Below are positions 26,896-35,510 of a stretch of DNA of 64,000 nucleotides, piece after piece. Source of the stretch: an uncultured Sutterella sp. (GTDB taxonomy: Bacteria; Pseudomonadota; Gammaproteobacteria; Burkholderiales; Burkholderiaceae_F). The DNA is taken from positions 15,399 through 79,398 of the forward strand of contig CAJJRX010000007.1 of the NCBI GenBank assembly GCA_905194315.1. Reading direction: 5' to 3'. Each line of letters begins with the position of its first letter. Position 1 is the stretch's first letter. The notes under the pieces were generated by a model. That model made no database searches, was not told the DNA's origin, and was given only the letters and a program-made list of their open reading frames with translations. A program made the position numbers and the translations under genes.

Positions 26896-27000
26896 GCAGG
26901 TGAAAGAGTCTCCTTAAGCATGATGGTGTCCATCCGGAGGGAAGGGGTAGCGTTAAGAGCGTTACGTCTCTCCCTCCGAGGGACTCTTTAATTCACCTGC
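26896..27000 (+). promoter_or_regulatory. Structured intercistronic RNA element between ygeW copy 2 and carbamate kinase
   Basis: Three nested stems can form: GCAGGTGAA (26896) with TTCACCTGC (26992-27000), then AGAGTC with GACTCT, then CGGAGGGA with TCCCTCCG, and an inner GTAGCG/CGTTAC. The element lacks a terminator T-run and ends 26 nt before the arcC start, leaving its ribosome site (GAGGAAAG) free. It could be a processing or stability element, or a ligand sensor. Confidence 0.6.
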
Positions 27001-27026
27001 GTTATCGACTTTGAGGAAAGAATAAA

Positions 27027-27953
27027 ATGCGTCTCGTTATTGCTCTGGGTGGTAACGCCCTTTTGAAGCGCGGTCAGCCGATGACCAGTGAAAATCAGCG
27101 TGCCAACGTGCGCCTTGCCTGCGAACAGATCGCCAAGGCCTATGAAGGCAACCAGCTCGTTGTTACGCACGGCAACGGCCCGCAGGTCGGTCTCATTGCT
27201 CTGCAGAATGATGCCTACAAGACTGTTCCGATGTACCCGCTCGATGTGATCGGCGCCGAATCTCTCGGTATGATCGGTTACATGATCCAGCAGGAACTCG
27301 CTTCTTTTGTGCCCAAGACCGCCTCCCTGGTTAACGTTCTCACGCAGACAGAAGTTGACCCTGAAGACCCGGCATTCAAGAACCCGACAAAGCCTGTCGG
27401 CCCCGTCTACTCCAAGGAAGAGGCTGAACAGCTTGCTGCTGAAAAGGGCTGGACGATTGCTCAGGACAATGACAAGTATCGCCGCGTTGTGGCCTCTCCG
27501 CAGCCCAAGCGCATCTGGGGTCTGAAGCCCTTGAAGACGCTCGTGGAAGCCGGCTATATCACCATCTGCTGCGGCGGTGGCGGTATCCCGACATACTTTG
27601 TTGACGGCAAGCTTGTCGGCGCTGAAGCTGTGATCGACAAGGATCTCGCAAGTTCTCTGCTCGCTTCGAGCATTGACGCTGATGTGTTCGTGATCGCCAC
27701 CGACGTCGAAGGCGCTTACACCGGCTGGGGTACGCCCGAACAGAAGCGCATCGCTCAGGCTGATCCTGAAAGCCTGCGTGCCATGGGCTTTGCCAAGGGC
27801 TCCATGGGTCCGAAGATTGAAGCAGCCTGCCGCTTCGTTGAAGCCACCGGCCGCACAGCTGTGATCGGTGCTCTTGACCAGATCGACGCCATTCTTGCCG
27901 GTAAGGCCGGTACCCGCGTTGTCAAGGAAAAGGGCGTTGTCTACGCTGAATAA
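27027..27953 (+). CDS. arcC: Carbamate kinase 1
   Basis: The 308-aa product shows the family N-terminus VIALGGNALLKRGQPM, the segment HGNGPQVGLIALQND, and CCGGGGIP plus VIDKDLASSLLA near residue 210. It converts carbamoyl phosphate and ADP to ATP, CO2 and ammonia. It follows a transcarbamylase and two ureide genes, so ATP from ureide phosphorolysis is the likely role rather than arginine deiminase metabolism; no arcA or arcB is seen. GAGGAAAG precedes the ATG. A second, diverged copy lies at 40515. Confidence 0.95.
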   Translation: MRLVIALGGNALLKRGQPMTSENQRANVRLACEQIAKAYEGNQLVVTHGNGPQVGLIALQNDAYKTVPMYPLDVIGAESLGMIGYMIQQELASFVPKTASLVNVLTQTEVDPEDPAFKNPTKPVGPVYSKEEAEQLAAEKGWTIAQDNDKYRRVVASPQPKRIWGLKPLKTLVEAGYITICCGGGGIPTYFVDGKLVGAEAVIDKDLASSLLASSIDADVFVIATDVEGAYTGWGTPEQKRIAQADPESLRAMGFAKGSMGPKIEAACRFVEATGRTAVIGALDQIDAILAGKAGTRVVKEKGVVYAE

Positions 27954-27983
27954 CCGGACAATGTTCACATAATTTGTGTACGC

Positions 27984-28020
27984 AAACGGAATGACCTTAC
28001 AATTGTGGGGCATTCCGTTT
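27984..28020 (+). terminator. Terminator after carbamate kinase 1
   Basis: AAACGGAATG / CATTCCGTTT with a 17-nt loop, then TGTTTC. Confidence 0.7.
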
Positions 28021-28112
28021 TGTTTCTATAGACCTGCGACAGAATCGATTTTAATAGTACAGCGGTGATCACTAGCCCGTGCTGTACCTGAGGAACAACG
28101 AGGAGGAGTTGG

Positions 28113-29201
28113 ATGTACGAAGAGGCGCTCAAGCGAGACTATCAGTCCACGGAGGAAAACCAGGAGGATGTTTTACCTTTAGGTGACAGTATTCTTGCCA
28201 GTTGGGTTCGCTCGATCTGCCAGACGGCCAGAGGCTACGGGATTGACCCCGATGACATTATGAAGCGCTCGATGATGAATACAGCGCTTCTGAGTGTCCC
28301 GGATGCCCGCTATCCGGCGGTGAGTGTGCGTAATTTCTGGGAACAGATCATCAGGGCGACAGGGGATAATCTGTTCGGCCTGCGCTGCGGTGCGGAAATG
28401 CAGGTCTCAGCCCTGCATGGTCTGGGGCTTGCGATTATCACAAGCCATTCTCTTGCGCAGGTGCTTGACCTGGTGACAATCTACTGCAAAGTCATCTCCT
28501 CGACGATGGACGTGGCACTGCTGCATGACAAGCGCGGTACCAAAATCAGCATCCGCACGCTGCACGGCACTGAGGCGCACAGTTCTGCCGTTCTGGCGCT
28601 CCTGGCGCTGATCGCGCGGCAGGCGAATTCGCTTGCCCAGCGAAAAGTGGTTCCCATCTATATTCACCTCTCGTACGACGGCTGGTCGCCGGAGGAGAAA
28701 GTCCGTCTGGAAAACTATTTCGGCTGCAGAGTGCTCTGCGGCCCTGACTATGAAAACGGTATTGCCTACGCCTACAGTGACATCATCGAGCCTTATGCGA
28801 GTGCAAACGCCGTGCTGCGTGAGGCCAACGAGCGCGTCGTGAAAAACTACCTCACCAAAGTTCACCGCAACTCCTACTGCGTCCGTGTCGAAGAGGAAAT
28901 CCACCGTCTGCTTGAGGCCGGCGAGAAGGTCAAGATTGAGACGGTGGCCAAACATCTCAACATTTCGCCCCGCACGCTTCAGCGCCGTCTCGAGGCCGAA
29001 GGGACGCTCTTTGCTGACGTTTATGAACGCTACCGCCGTCAGCTTGCCCATGATGCGCTGGCGCACACCCAGATGAGCATTACGGAAATCGCCTACAACG
29101 TTGGCTTCTCAGAACTTTCGAACTTCTCGCGCAAGTGTTATCAGTGGTTCGGCTCGAGTCCGCTCGTCTACAGACGACGCATCCAGCAGCTGCAGAACTG
29201 A
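28113..29201 (+). CDS. AraC-family regulator of the ureide cluster
   Basis: The 362-aa product has an N-terminal ligand domain of the arabinose-binding/OruR type (about residues 25-230) and a C-terminal double HTH (VAKHLNISPRTLQRRL near 290; ITEIAYNVGFSELSNFSRKC near 325). GAGGAGG precedes the ATG. It lies right after the allantoin genes and is probably their activator, responding to a ureide. It is unlike E. coli AllR or AllS. Confidence 0.85.
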   Translation: MYEEALKRDYQSTEENQEDVLPLGDSILASWVRSICQTARGYGIDPDDIMKRSMMNTALLSVPDARYPAVSVRNFWEQIIRATGDNLFGLRCGAEMQVSALHGLGLAIITSHSLAQVLDLVTIYCKVISSTMDVALLHDKRGTKISIRTLHGTEAHSSAVLALLALIARQANSLAQRKVVPIYIHLSYDGWSPEEKVRLENYFGCRVLCGPDYENGIAYAYSDIIEPYASANAVLREANERVVKNYLTKVHRNSYCVRVEEEIHRLLEAGEKVKIETVAKHLNISPRTLQRRLEAEGTLFADVYERYRRQLAHDALAHTQMSITEIAYNVGFSELSNFSRKCYQWFGSSPLVYRRRIQQLQN

Positions 29202-29223
29202 AACAGAACGCTAGTTCCTCCTC

Positions 29224-29259
29224 AGCGCTTCAGGTTAAGTAACCCGGAGCGCTTTTTTT
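29224..29259 (+). terminator. Intrinsic terminator after AraC gene
   Basis: AGCGCTTCAGGTT / AACCCGGAGCGCT stem with a 4-nt loop, then seven T. Confidence 0.88.
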
Positions 29260-29407
29260 CGCATGTCCGTCACAAGTCGTAAAGGCAATCCCTTAAGGAA
29301 TGCGCCCGATTGACGGGGCGGGTGTCCGTTTGATACCTTCAGTAATGTACCATCGGACAGTGTTCTCCTGACCGGAGAACCGGCTGAGCGGGAGGAGGGC
29401 TCACCAT

Positions 29408-29869
29408 ATGCTGTTGACAATTCTCTACATAGGAGGTTATGGCGCGCTTGTACTGAGTCTGCTCTTTGCAAGTATCGGAGGGGTATCTCTGGGCAGTATC
29501 TGGGGGGCGCCCGTGTGGGTGAGCCTCCTTGTCAGTGCGGCTTTTATGTACGCTCTTTTCCGCGGCGTGAATCACTTTCTTCAGAACCGCTTCCGCAGCG
29601 GGTGCGCTGTCGGGTTTTCAGGCCTGGTGGTGTTCGGTGTGGGATTTGCTTTTCTCTCGTCGCCACTCTGGCGGTTTCAGGGCATGCTGCTCGACCTGGC
29701 GCATTTCTACCGTCTACTGGGCGCTCCGTATGTGCCTGCCTCGCTGCTTGATGCCGATATGGCCTTTCAGATCTTCGCCGGTACTTTTTTCTTTCCCCTG
29801 ATGCTCGTGACCACTGCGATAACGGTGGTGGTTATGCGGCGCTTCGAAATACTGAAAGAGGGACTTTAA
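29408..29869 (+). CDS. Small four-helix membrane protein, unknown
   Basis: The 153-aa product is almost entirely hydrophobic, with four probable membrane helices (about residues 5-25, 33-52, 65-85 and 120-143) and the basic tail MRRFEILKEGL. AGGAGG overlaps the early coding region, so the start could also lie slightly downstream. I do not recognise the family. Its stop codon lies within a hairpin shared with the convergent permease gene. Confidence 0.6.
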   Translation: MLLTILYIGGYGALVLSLLFASIGGVSLGSIWGAPVWVSLLVSAAFMYALFRGVNHFLQNRFRSGCAVGFSGLVVFGVGFAFLSSPLWRFQGMLLDLAHFYRLLGAPYVPASLLDADMAFQIFAGTFFFPLMLVTTAITVVVMRRFEILKEGL

Positions 29870-29889
29870 GTTCGCACTCAAAGTCCCTC
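29858..29889. terminator. Bidirectional hairpin overlapping the membrane-protein stop codon
   Basis: GAGGGACTTT / AAAGTCCCTC, 10-bp perfect arms, weak T-runs. It probably ends both the small membrane protein gene and the convergent NCS1 gene. Confidence 0.6.
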
Positions 29890-29917
29890 CCGGGTGGAGA
29901 TTTACGGCTCTTGTGCC

Positions 29918-31357
29918 TCAGGCGGCCTTTTCCTGAATGACAGCTCTGTTGAGGGTGATGTAGGCGAGTGTCGCAAAGATCATCCCGATGAAGAAGGAGA
30001 AGTTGGACACACCCCATTCAGCCGGCGAGAGGAAGACGACGGCACTGATGAAACCGCCAAAGAGCACAGAGGCGACGGCTTTCACATTAACACCCTTGGT
30101 GTACCAGTAGGCACCGTTGGGGGTCGGGTCATAAAGACTCGGCACATCAATCTTCTGCTTTTTGATCAGGTAGTAATCAACGATGATCACCCCGTAGAGC
30201 GGCCCGAGCAGACCGGCGAGAACATCAATCGTGTAGTGAATCGTTTCAGGCGAGTTGAACAGATTCCAGGGAAGGATCAGCACGGAGACAACGGCAGCGA
30301 TCAGACCGCCGCGACGCCAGGTGATGACCTTCGGGAACACATTCGAGATGTCAAAGGCTGCCGAGACGAAGTTAGCCACGATGTTCACACCGATGGTGGC
30401 GATCAGCAGTGTGAGACCCATCAGGAGCACAACGAGCGGCGTGTCAAGATAGCCCATCACGTGGATCGGGTCGATCAGCAGCTTCCCGAACACTGCCGGC
30501 GTACCGGAGATGGTGATCACGGCGATGGAGGAGAAGAAGACGAAGTTGATCGGCAGCCCCCAGAAATTACCGCGCTTCATATGGTCAACACTCTTACAGT
30601 ACTGCGAGAAGTCACCGAAGTTGAGCGTGGGACCGGCAAAGTAGGAAACGATGAGCGAGATACCGACAATGATGTTCCAGAAAGACTGACCCGGTGTGAG
30701 TTCCTTATCGTGCAGGGTAAAGGAGATATTGCTCCAGCCCGCCTTGTAGATGATGTAGATCATCAGCACAAGCATCACAACATACACGGCAGGACCCGCC
30801 CAGTCGATAAAGCGCTTGATCACAGTCATTTTCATCAGAAACAGCAGTGTCTGGAAGAACCACATGGCGATGAAACACCACCAGCCGAGGGTCGAAAGAC
30901 CCAGAATGCTGTCTGTGCTGTAGCTGGCAAGATCGGGATAGAAATAAAGGACTGTGACAAGGAGAGCGGTACTGGCGAGATAAGTCTGAATGCCGTACCA
31001 GACAATGGCAATAATTCCGCGGCTTAATGCAGCAAGGTTGGAGCCGATAACGCCGAAGGCCATACGGGAGATGACAGGGAAGGGCACGGCGTAACGCTGA
31101 CTGGGACGACCGATGGTGTTGGCAAGAACCTGAACGATGAGAATCCCGACAATCAGCGAGACAAACACCTGCCAGCCGTTAAGACCCAGTGAGAATAAAG
31201 TGCCCGCAAAGACATAGCCACCAGCACTGTGTACATCCGACATCCAGAATGCAAAGATGTTGTACCAATTCCATGTTTGTTTTGTGGGCAAGAGATCGTC
31301 GTTACTCAGATAGCTGTTGGCACAGCGCCTTTTTAGCTCTTCTATGTCTGTGGTCAT
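29918..31357 (-). CDS. NCS1-family permease (allantoin/hydantoin/nucleobase)
   Basis: The 479-aa protein resembles AllP/PucI/Mhp1: NDDLLPTKQTWNWYNIFAFW near the N-terminus, then a helix pattern with ISRMAFGVIGSN and RGIIAIVWYGIQTYLAS matching the purine and allantoin permease signatures. About twelve helices are seen. It lies beside the allantoin genes but on the opposite strand with its own promoter region (31358-31600). Import of allantoin is the most likely role, with uracil, cytosine or hydantoins as alternatives. Confidence 0.85.
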   Translation of the reverse strand: MTTDIEELKRRCANSYLSNDDLLPTKQTWNWYNIFAFWMSDVHSAGGYVFAGTLFSLGLNGWQVFVSLIVGILIVQVLANTIGRPSQRYAVPFPVISRMAFGVIGSNLAALSRGIIAIVWYGIQTYLASTALLVTVLYFYPDLASYSTDSILGLSTLGWWCFIAMWFFQTLLFLMKMTVIKRFIDWAGPAVYVVMLVLMIYIIYKAGWSNISFTLHDKELTPGQSFWNIIVGISLIVSYFAGPTLNFGDFSQYCKSVDHMKRGNFWGLPINFVFFSSIAVITISGTPAVFGKLLIDPIHVMGYLDTPLVVLLMGLTLLIATIGVNIVANFVSAAFDISNVFPKVITWRRGGLIAAVVSVLILPWNLFNSPETIHYTIDVLAGLLGPLYGVIIVDYYLIKKQKIDVPSLYDPTPNGAYWYTKGVNVKAVASVLFGGFISAVVFLSPAEWGVSNFSFFIGMIFATLAYITLNRAVIQEKAA

Positions 31358-31667
31358 AGCTCTTGTCCTCTCTTATAGTGGTTGTCTTTATGATGACCAA
31401 AAGCGCTAAGAACAGATTGACCCGTCACGCCAAAAACTTATCACATCGTGCCATCTTCCAAAGTAACTAGTTTTCCGGTTGTAACTGTACCGGATATCGA
31501 GACAAACGGATTAAATCCTTTATATTTAAGCGTTGTAGAGGAAAACCCTAGGATGCGGCTTGATAACCTTTTTCGCTGCATTCAGGGTAAAAACTCAAAA
31601 AGAGGTGGAATTTTTTGATTTTTGACGCCAGTCACAGTTAATCAAAAACGCGTGAAACAGAGATGAG
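31358..31667. other. Intergenic region upstream of the NCS1 permease
   Basis: No gene is seen. It should hold the permease promoter (minus strand). An inverted CCGG...CCGG pair near 31474-31492 is weak evidence for an operator. Confidence 0.5.
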
Positions 31668-31698
31668 CAGACCCGGCCGTTCAACGGGTCGGGTCTGC
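31668..31698 (-). terminator. GC-rich hairpin downstream of dcuC-like gene
   Basis: GCAGACCCG / CGGGTCTGC with an inner CCG/CGG; no good T-run, so a factor-dependent or stabilising 3' hairpin. Confidence 0.45.
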
Positions 31699-31727
31699 CT
31701 GAATTTATGTTCCCTGATGGGATCGGA

Positions 31728-32987
31728 TTAAACAATAAAGTAGAGCGAGAGCAGCACGACAACGGCAGCCGGTGCTGTGCGCTTGACCACTTCAACGGGC
31801 GATACACCGGCAACACCGGCGAGCAGAATGATACCGCCGGCGAGCGGGGAGGCCTGACGGCCGATACCGGCAGCGAGCATGGCCAGATAACCAAGCCCGT
31901 CAATCGTCATGCCGAACTGGGGCGCATGGGGTGTGACCGCCTCGTTAAAGGCAAAGGCAGCCGCGTCACCTGAGCCTGTCAGAACCGCAAGGATAAAGGG
32001 TCCGAAGCTGCCGCCAATTTTGGCAACCTCATTGGCGTGGGTGAGGTAGTTGACGAAAAGGTCAATCAGGCCGGAGGCGCGAAGACCGGCGGCAAACACA
32101 CCGGCCGCGATGATGATGCCGAGAATGCTGGCATAGCCTTTACCCATACCGTCGAAGAATTTCTTGGTCACTTCCTGAGGATTGGAGCGGGTGATGGCAA
32201 GTGCATAAGCCGTACCGATCAGCATGGCGGTGGCAACTGACATCTTGAATTCCGGCATGGCAATCTTAAAGCCGACGAGCAGTGCCACAGGAACCAGAGG
32301 GGCGAGCGCATAAAGGATATTCGGTTTTGCGACAGGCTCCTCTGAGGTGTAGGCGGCCGTTTCGGTACCGGTTTTCTTGAAATCCTTGTAGATGAGACAG
32401 ACCACCGTCACACAGACGATGTTGATCAGTGCCAGGGTCAGTGTGGTGGTGAGATGCGCATTGATGAAGCTGATCACATCCATGCTGGCGAGTTTGGCGA
32501 TAAAGGGATTGTGCGAGACGCCGGGGTTGAGATAGGCGGGAATCATGCTCGCACCGATGGAGGCTGCGGCAAGGGCGGGATGGAAGCCCGAGCGGACAAG
32601 AATCGGAATCATCGTCGGTGCAACCGCGGCCGAGAGACCGGCCATGGAGGGGATGGCGATACCGATAAAGCCTGTGACAATCATGCAGGCGGGCAGCAGC
32701 AGAATGCCCAGTTTTTTGAGCGGCCGCATCAGCAGCACAACCAGGTGCAGGTCACACTTGGTCAGAGAGATGACGCCGGCAAAACCCAGCGCAGAACAGA
32801 TGGCCACGATCAGACTGCCGTTGGTCATCGACTTGTCGAACTGCTGGAAGGCGATCATGGGCTTGAGTGAGACAAACGCCATCAGAAAACCGGCGGCCAG
32901 CAGCACCAGACGGGTTTCATAGCGTTTAATGAGCGCATAAACTGTGCCAATAACGACGAGTATGGCAAACCAGAGACTGTATTCCAT
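31728..32987 (-). CDS. DcuC-family C4-dicarboxylate carrier
   Basis: The 419-aa protein has about twelve helices and DcuC-type segments: IGIAIPSMAGLSAAVAPTMI, YLNPGVSHNP, and VLTGSGDAAAFAFNEAVTPH near the end. DcuC carriers exchange fumarate, malate or aspartate for succinate in anaerobic cells. The start at 32987 is preceded by AGGAACCTTCCT; an upstream in-frame ATG adds 19 polar residues. It is divergent from the flavoprotein at 33436, so it may handle a dicarboxylate used by the reductases or exported from ureide catabolism. Confidence 0.82.
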   Translation of the reverse strand: MEYSLWFAILVVIGTVYALIKRYETRLVLLAAGFLMAFVSLKPMIAFQQFDKSMTNGSLIVAICSALGFAGVISLTKCDLHLVVLLMRPLKKLGILLLPACMIVTGFIGIAIPSMAGLSAAVAPTMIPILVRSGFHPALAAASIGASMIPAYLNPGVSHNPFIAKLASMDVISFINAHLTTTLTLALINIVCVTVVCLIYKDFKKTGTETAAYTSEEPVAKPNILYALAPLVPVALLVGFKIAMPEFKMSVATAMLIGTAYALAITRSNPQEVTKKFFDGMGKGYASILGIIIAAGVFAAGLRASGLIDLFVNYLTHANEVAKIGGSFGPFILAVLTGSGDAAAFAFNEAVTPHAPQFGMTIDGLGYLAMLAAGIGRQASPLAGGIILLAGVAGVSPVEVVKRTAPAAVVVLLSLYFIV

Positions 32988-33049
32988 AGGAAGGTTCCTA
33001 GAGTGAGGCGAAAAATAATTGAAGTCAGTACGCGCGAGTGGCAAAACCG

Positions 33050-33111
33050 ATGTTAAGTATGCTGGTCAGGCTGCGAACATTCGGGTCGGGCAGGCGTGAT
33101 ATGTTAAGTAT
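33050..33111. repeat. Direct repeat ATGTTAAGTAT in divergent region
   Basis: Two 11-bp copies (33050-33060 and 33101-33111), start to start 51 bp, about five helical turns. They may be paired regulator sites between the dcuC-like and flavoprotein genes. Confidence 0.5.
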
Positions 33112-33290
33112 AAGTGCTCAGAAAGAAGGTAAAAATTCTATTGTGCGATTGCGCTCGGGCAATAACCCTGAAAGCGAGACGACATATTCCGCAGTACAGA
33201 AATATGCGCCCGTGAATATGTACTAACCCGCAGCCGGCAGGAGGCTGTGCTGTTGTGTACCGGTGAGAGTTGAAGTCTGTCTGTTCCGGC

Positions 33291-33314
33291 CACTACCTCC
33301 CTCGGGAGGTAGTG
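33291..33314. promoter_or_regulatory. Perfect palindromic operator, shared motif copy 3
   Basis: CACTACCTCCC, two bases, GGGAGGTAGTG: perfect 11-bp arms, 121 bp before the flavoprotein start at 33436. The right half-site is the one at 1332 and 14105. Confidence 0.7.
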
Positions 33315-33435
33315 CAGGAGAGTGCGGGTCGATAGAATCAGAACGTCTCCCGAGAGGAATCCGTCCCGGCAGGGCGTGCCGGTCAGTGCCGCAAGCCGGA
33401 CGTTCTCTCCACAGTCTCTGAAGAGGAATCTCACT

Positions 33436-35244
33436 ATGACGATGAAGAAAAAATTACTGGTCTCTGCCATCGCTGCCTCGTTTACACTCGCCGCTTCCGT
33501 GGCCGGTGCTGCCGCTTTCAAGGCCGGCACCTACACGGCTACCGCCCCCGGTATCCATGGTGACGTAACGGTTCAGGTTACTTTCAGCGCCGATAAGATC
33601 ACTGATGTGAAGGTGATTAAGCAGTCCGAAACTGTCGGTATCGGTTCCAAGGCAGTGGAAGTCCTTCCTTCGCGCATCGTTGAACGTCAGTCCCCCAACA
33701 TTGACGGTGTGGCCGGTGCCACCATTACTTCCAAGGCAATCCGCATGGCGGTTGCTGACTGCGTAAAGCAGGCCGGTGAAGATCCGATGAAGCTTGTGCC
33801 CCTTGCTGTGAAGGCCAAAGGCGGTGAGAAACAGCTCGAAACCGACATGGTTGTTGTCGGTGGCGGCGGCTCCGGTATGTCTGCCACAATCCGCGGCCGC
33901 ATGAACGGGCTGAAGGTCATTCTGGTTGAAAAAATGCCCTATATCGGTGGTGCAGCTGCTATCTCCGGCGGTCAGGTGGTCGCGCAGGGCTCGAAGCTGC
34001 AGAAGGAATTCGGTGTGAAGGATGACTCGCCCGAATCCATGATCAAGGACTTTATGGCCAACGGTCATAACCTCAACGACCCGAAAAAGATTTCTCTGTA
34101 TGCACACAATGTCGGCGCCACGATCGACTGGCTGCATGAAAAAGTCGGTGTGAAATTCGTCCCGAACGACCTCCCGTATCTGGCCGAATACTCCCACCGT
34201 CGTGCACTGGAGTTTGAAGGCGGTGCCAAGACGATGGCCCAGCATCTGCGTGAAGTGATCGCTGGTAACGGTGCACAGGTGTACTACAACACGCGTGTGC
34301 AGAAGCTCCTCACCGATAAGAGCGGCCGCGTGATCGGCGTGGAAGCCGTTGATGACAATGGTGTGAAGTACACCATCAAGGCAAAGGCGACGCTGCTGAC
34401 GACAGGGGGCTTTGGCAACAACAAGGACATGCTCTCTGAGCCGGTGAAGTCCGCGCTTTATTACGGTCCTGTCTCCTCAACCGGTGACGGCCACAAGATG
34501 GCCATGGCGCTCGGCGCCAAGACGCAGCTGATGCAGTACGGCAAGCGTTATCCGAACGGTATTGAAGTCGCGCCCGGTATTGCCAAGTCCACCATCTATG
34601 CAAACGTTGGTGCTTTCGATCAGGCCGGTATTCTTGTCGATGTCAACGGCAAGCGTTTTGTCAACGAAAAGGCTTCCAACCGTCACATTCTGGATCCGAT
34701 GATGGAAACGCCCAATCACATGGCTTATGTCTTCATGGACCAGAAGTCCTGGGAAGGCTTCTACAAGCGTCTGCCTGAGACTGGTGTCTCGCATGAGGAT
34801 GCGGACAAGTATCTTGCCAGCAACGGCAAGACCAAGCCTCTCTTTGTCAAGGGCAACACGATTGAAGAGGCGGCCAAACTTGCCGGCGTCAATGCTGAAA
34901 ACCTCAAAGCAACCGTGGCTCGTTACAACGAGTTTGTGAAGGCCAAGAAGGATGCTGATTTCGACCGTCCCGTGCAGTACATGAAGGCCGAGATATCCGC
35001 TCAGGGTCCGTACTACATCGTTGAGCAGAAGCCCCGCTTTGCCACGACGATGGGCGGTGTGATGACGGATGATAACCTCAACATCATCAAGACCGACGGC
35101 AAGGTGATTCCCGGACTTTATGCTGCCGGTGAACTCGTTGGCGGTGTGATGGGTGACGACTCGCCTGCTGGTGCCAATGTCGGCTGGGCTCTGACCTCCG
35201 GCCGTGTGGCAGCTGACGCTATCACCAAGGCGATCCGCAAGTAA
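33436..35244 (+). CDS. Exported FMN-bind/FAD flavoprotein reductase (urocanate/enoate reductase-like)
   Basis: The 602-aa product (start MTMKKKLLVSAI; GAGGAA upstream) has a Sec signal peptide to about residue 26, an FMN_bind domain with the covalent-FMN site GVAGAT (Thr96), and an FAD domain starting VVVGGGGSGMSATI near 140. It ends GLYAAGELVGGVMGDDSPAG. The carboxylate-binding His and Arg of fumarate reductases are missing (FATTMGGVM and DDSPAG), so another enoate such as urocanate or an aromatic enoate is more likely. An operator palindrome lies upstream and a terminator follows. Confidence 0.88.
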   Translation: MTMKKKLLVSAIAASFTLAASVAGAAAFKAGTYTATAPGIHGDVTVQVTFSADKITDVKVIKQSETVGIGSKAVEVLPSRIVERQSPNIDGVAGATITSKAIRMAVADCVKQAGEDPMKLVPLAVKAKGGEKQLETDMVVVGGGGSGMSATIRGRMNGLKVILVEKMPYIGGAAAISGGQVVAQGSKLQKEFGVKDDSPESMIKDFMANGHNLNDPKKISLYAHNVGATIDWLHEKVGVKFVPNDLPYLAEYSHRRALEFEGGAKTMAQHLREVIAGNGAQVYYNTRVQKLLTDKSGRVIGVEAVDDNGVKYTIKAKATLLTTGGFGNNKDMLSEPVKSALYYGPVSSTGDGHKMAMALGAKTQLMQYGKRYPNGIEVAPGIAKSTIYANVGAFDQAGILVDVNGKRFVNEKASNRHILDPMMETPNHMAYVFMDQKSWEGFYKRLPETGVSHEDADKYLASNGKTKPLFVKGNTIEEAAKLAGVNAENLKATVARYNEFVKAKKDADFDRPVQYMKAEISAQGPYYIVEQKPRFATTMGGVMTDDNLNIIKTDGKVIPGLYAAGELVGGVMGDDSPAGANVGWALTSGRVAADAITKAIRK

Positions 35245-35266
35245 TTCCCGGTTTCGCGCAAATCAA

Positions 35267-35307
35267 GACTGCCGTGTACAGGTTCTCTGTATGCGGCAGT
35301 CGTCGTT
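35267..35307 (+). terminator. Terminator after flavoprotein
   Basis: A 15-bp stem with two wobble pairs (GACTGCCG.. / ..CGGCAGTC) followed by a modest T-rich stretch. Confidence 0.7.
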
Positions 35308-35510
35308 TTGGAGACGTGATCCGGAACAGTTTTTCCGCCGGAAGCACCCGGCTGGAGACCGTACGGTCAGCGCTGCCAGCAGAGAAACAAAAACTCACAA
35401 ACACGCAATTTTGAAGGCGTTAGAAAGCCTCTGGAAGAGGCATTATGTATTCATCCGTTCGGATGATGCTGTCCGGACCGGGAAACGAAAGATGTTTTTG
35501 AGGAGCCGGT

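Noticed and set aside
29224..29407. Extra gene between AraC and the small membrane protein
   Set aside because: The only reading frames there are shadows without ribosome sites; a terminator occupies the start of the gap.
33291..33314. NarL/NarP site (TACYNMT-2-AKNRGTA)
   Set aside because: The half-sites are separated differently from the 7-2-7 arrangement and the bases inside the arms do not match.
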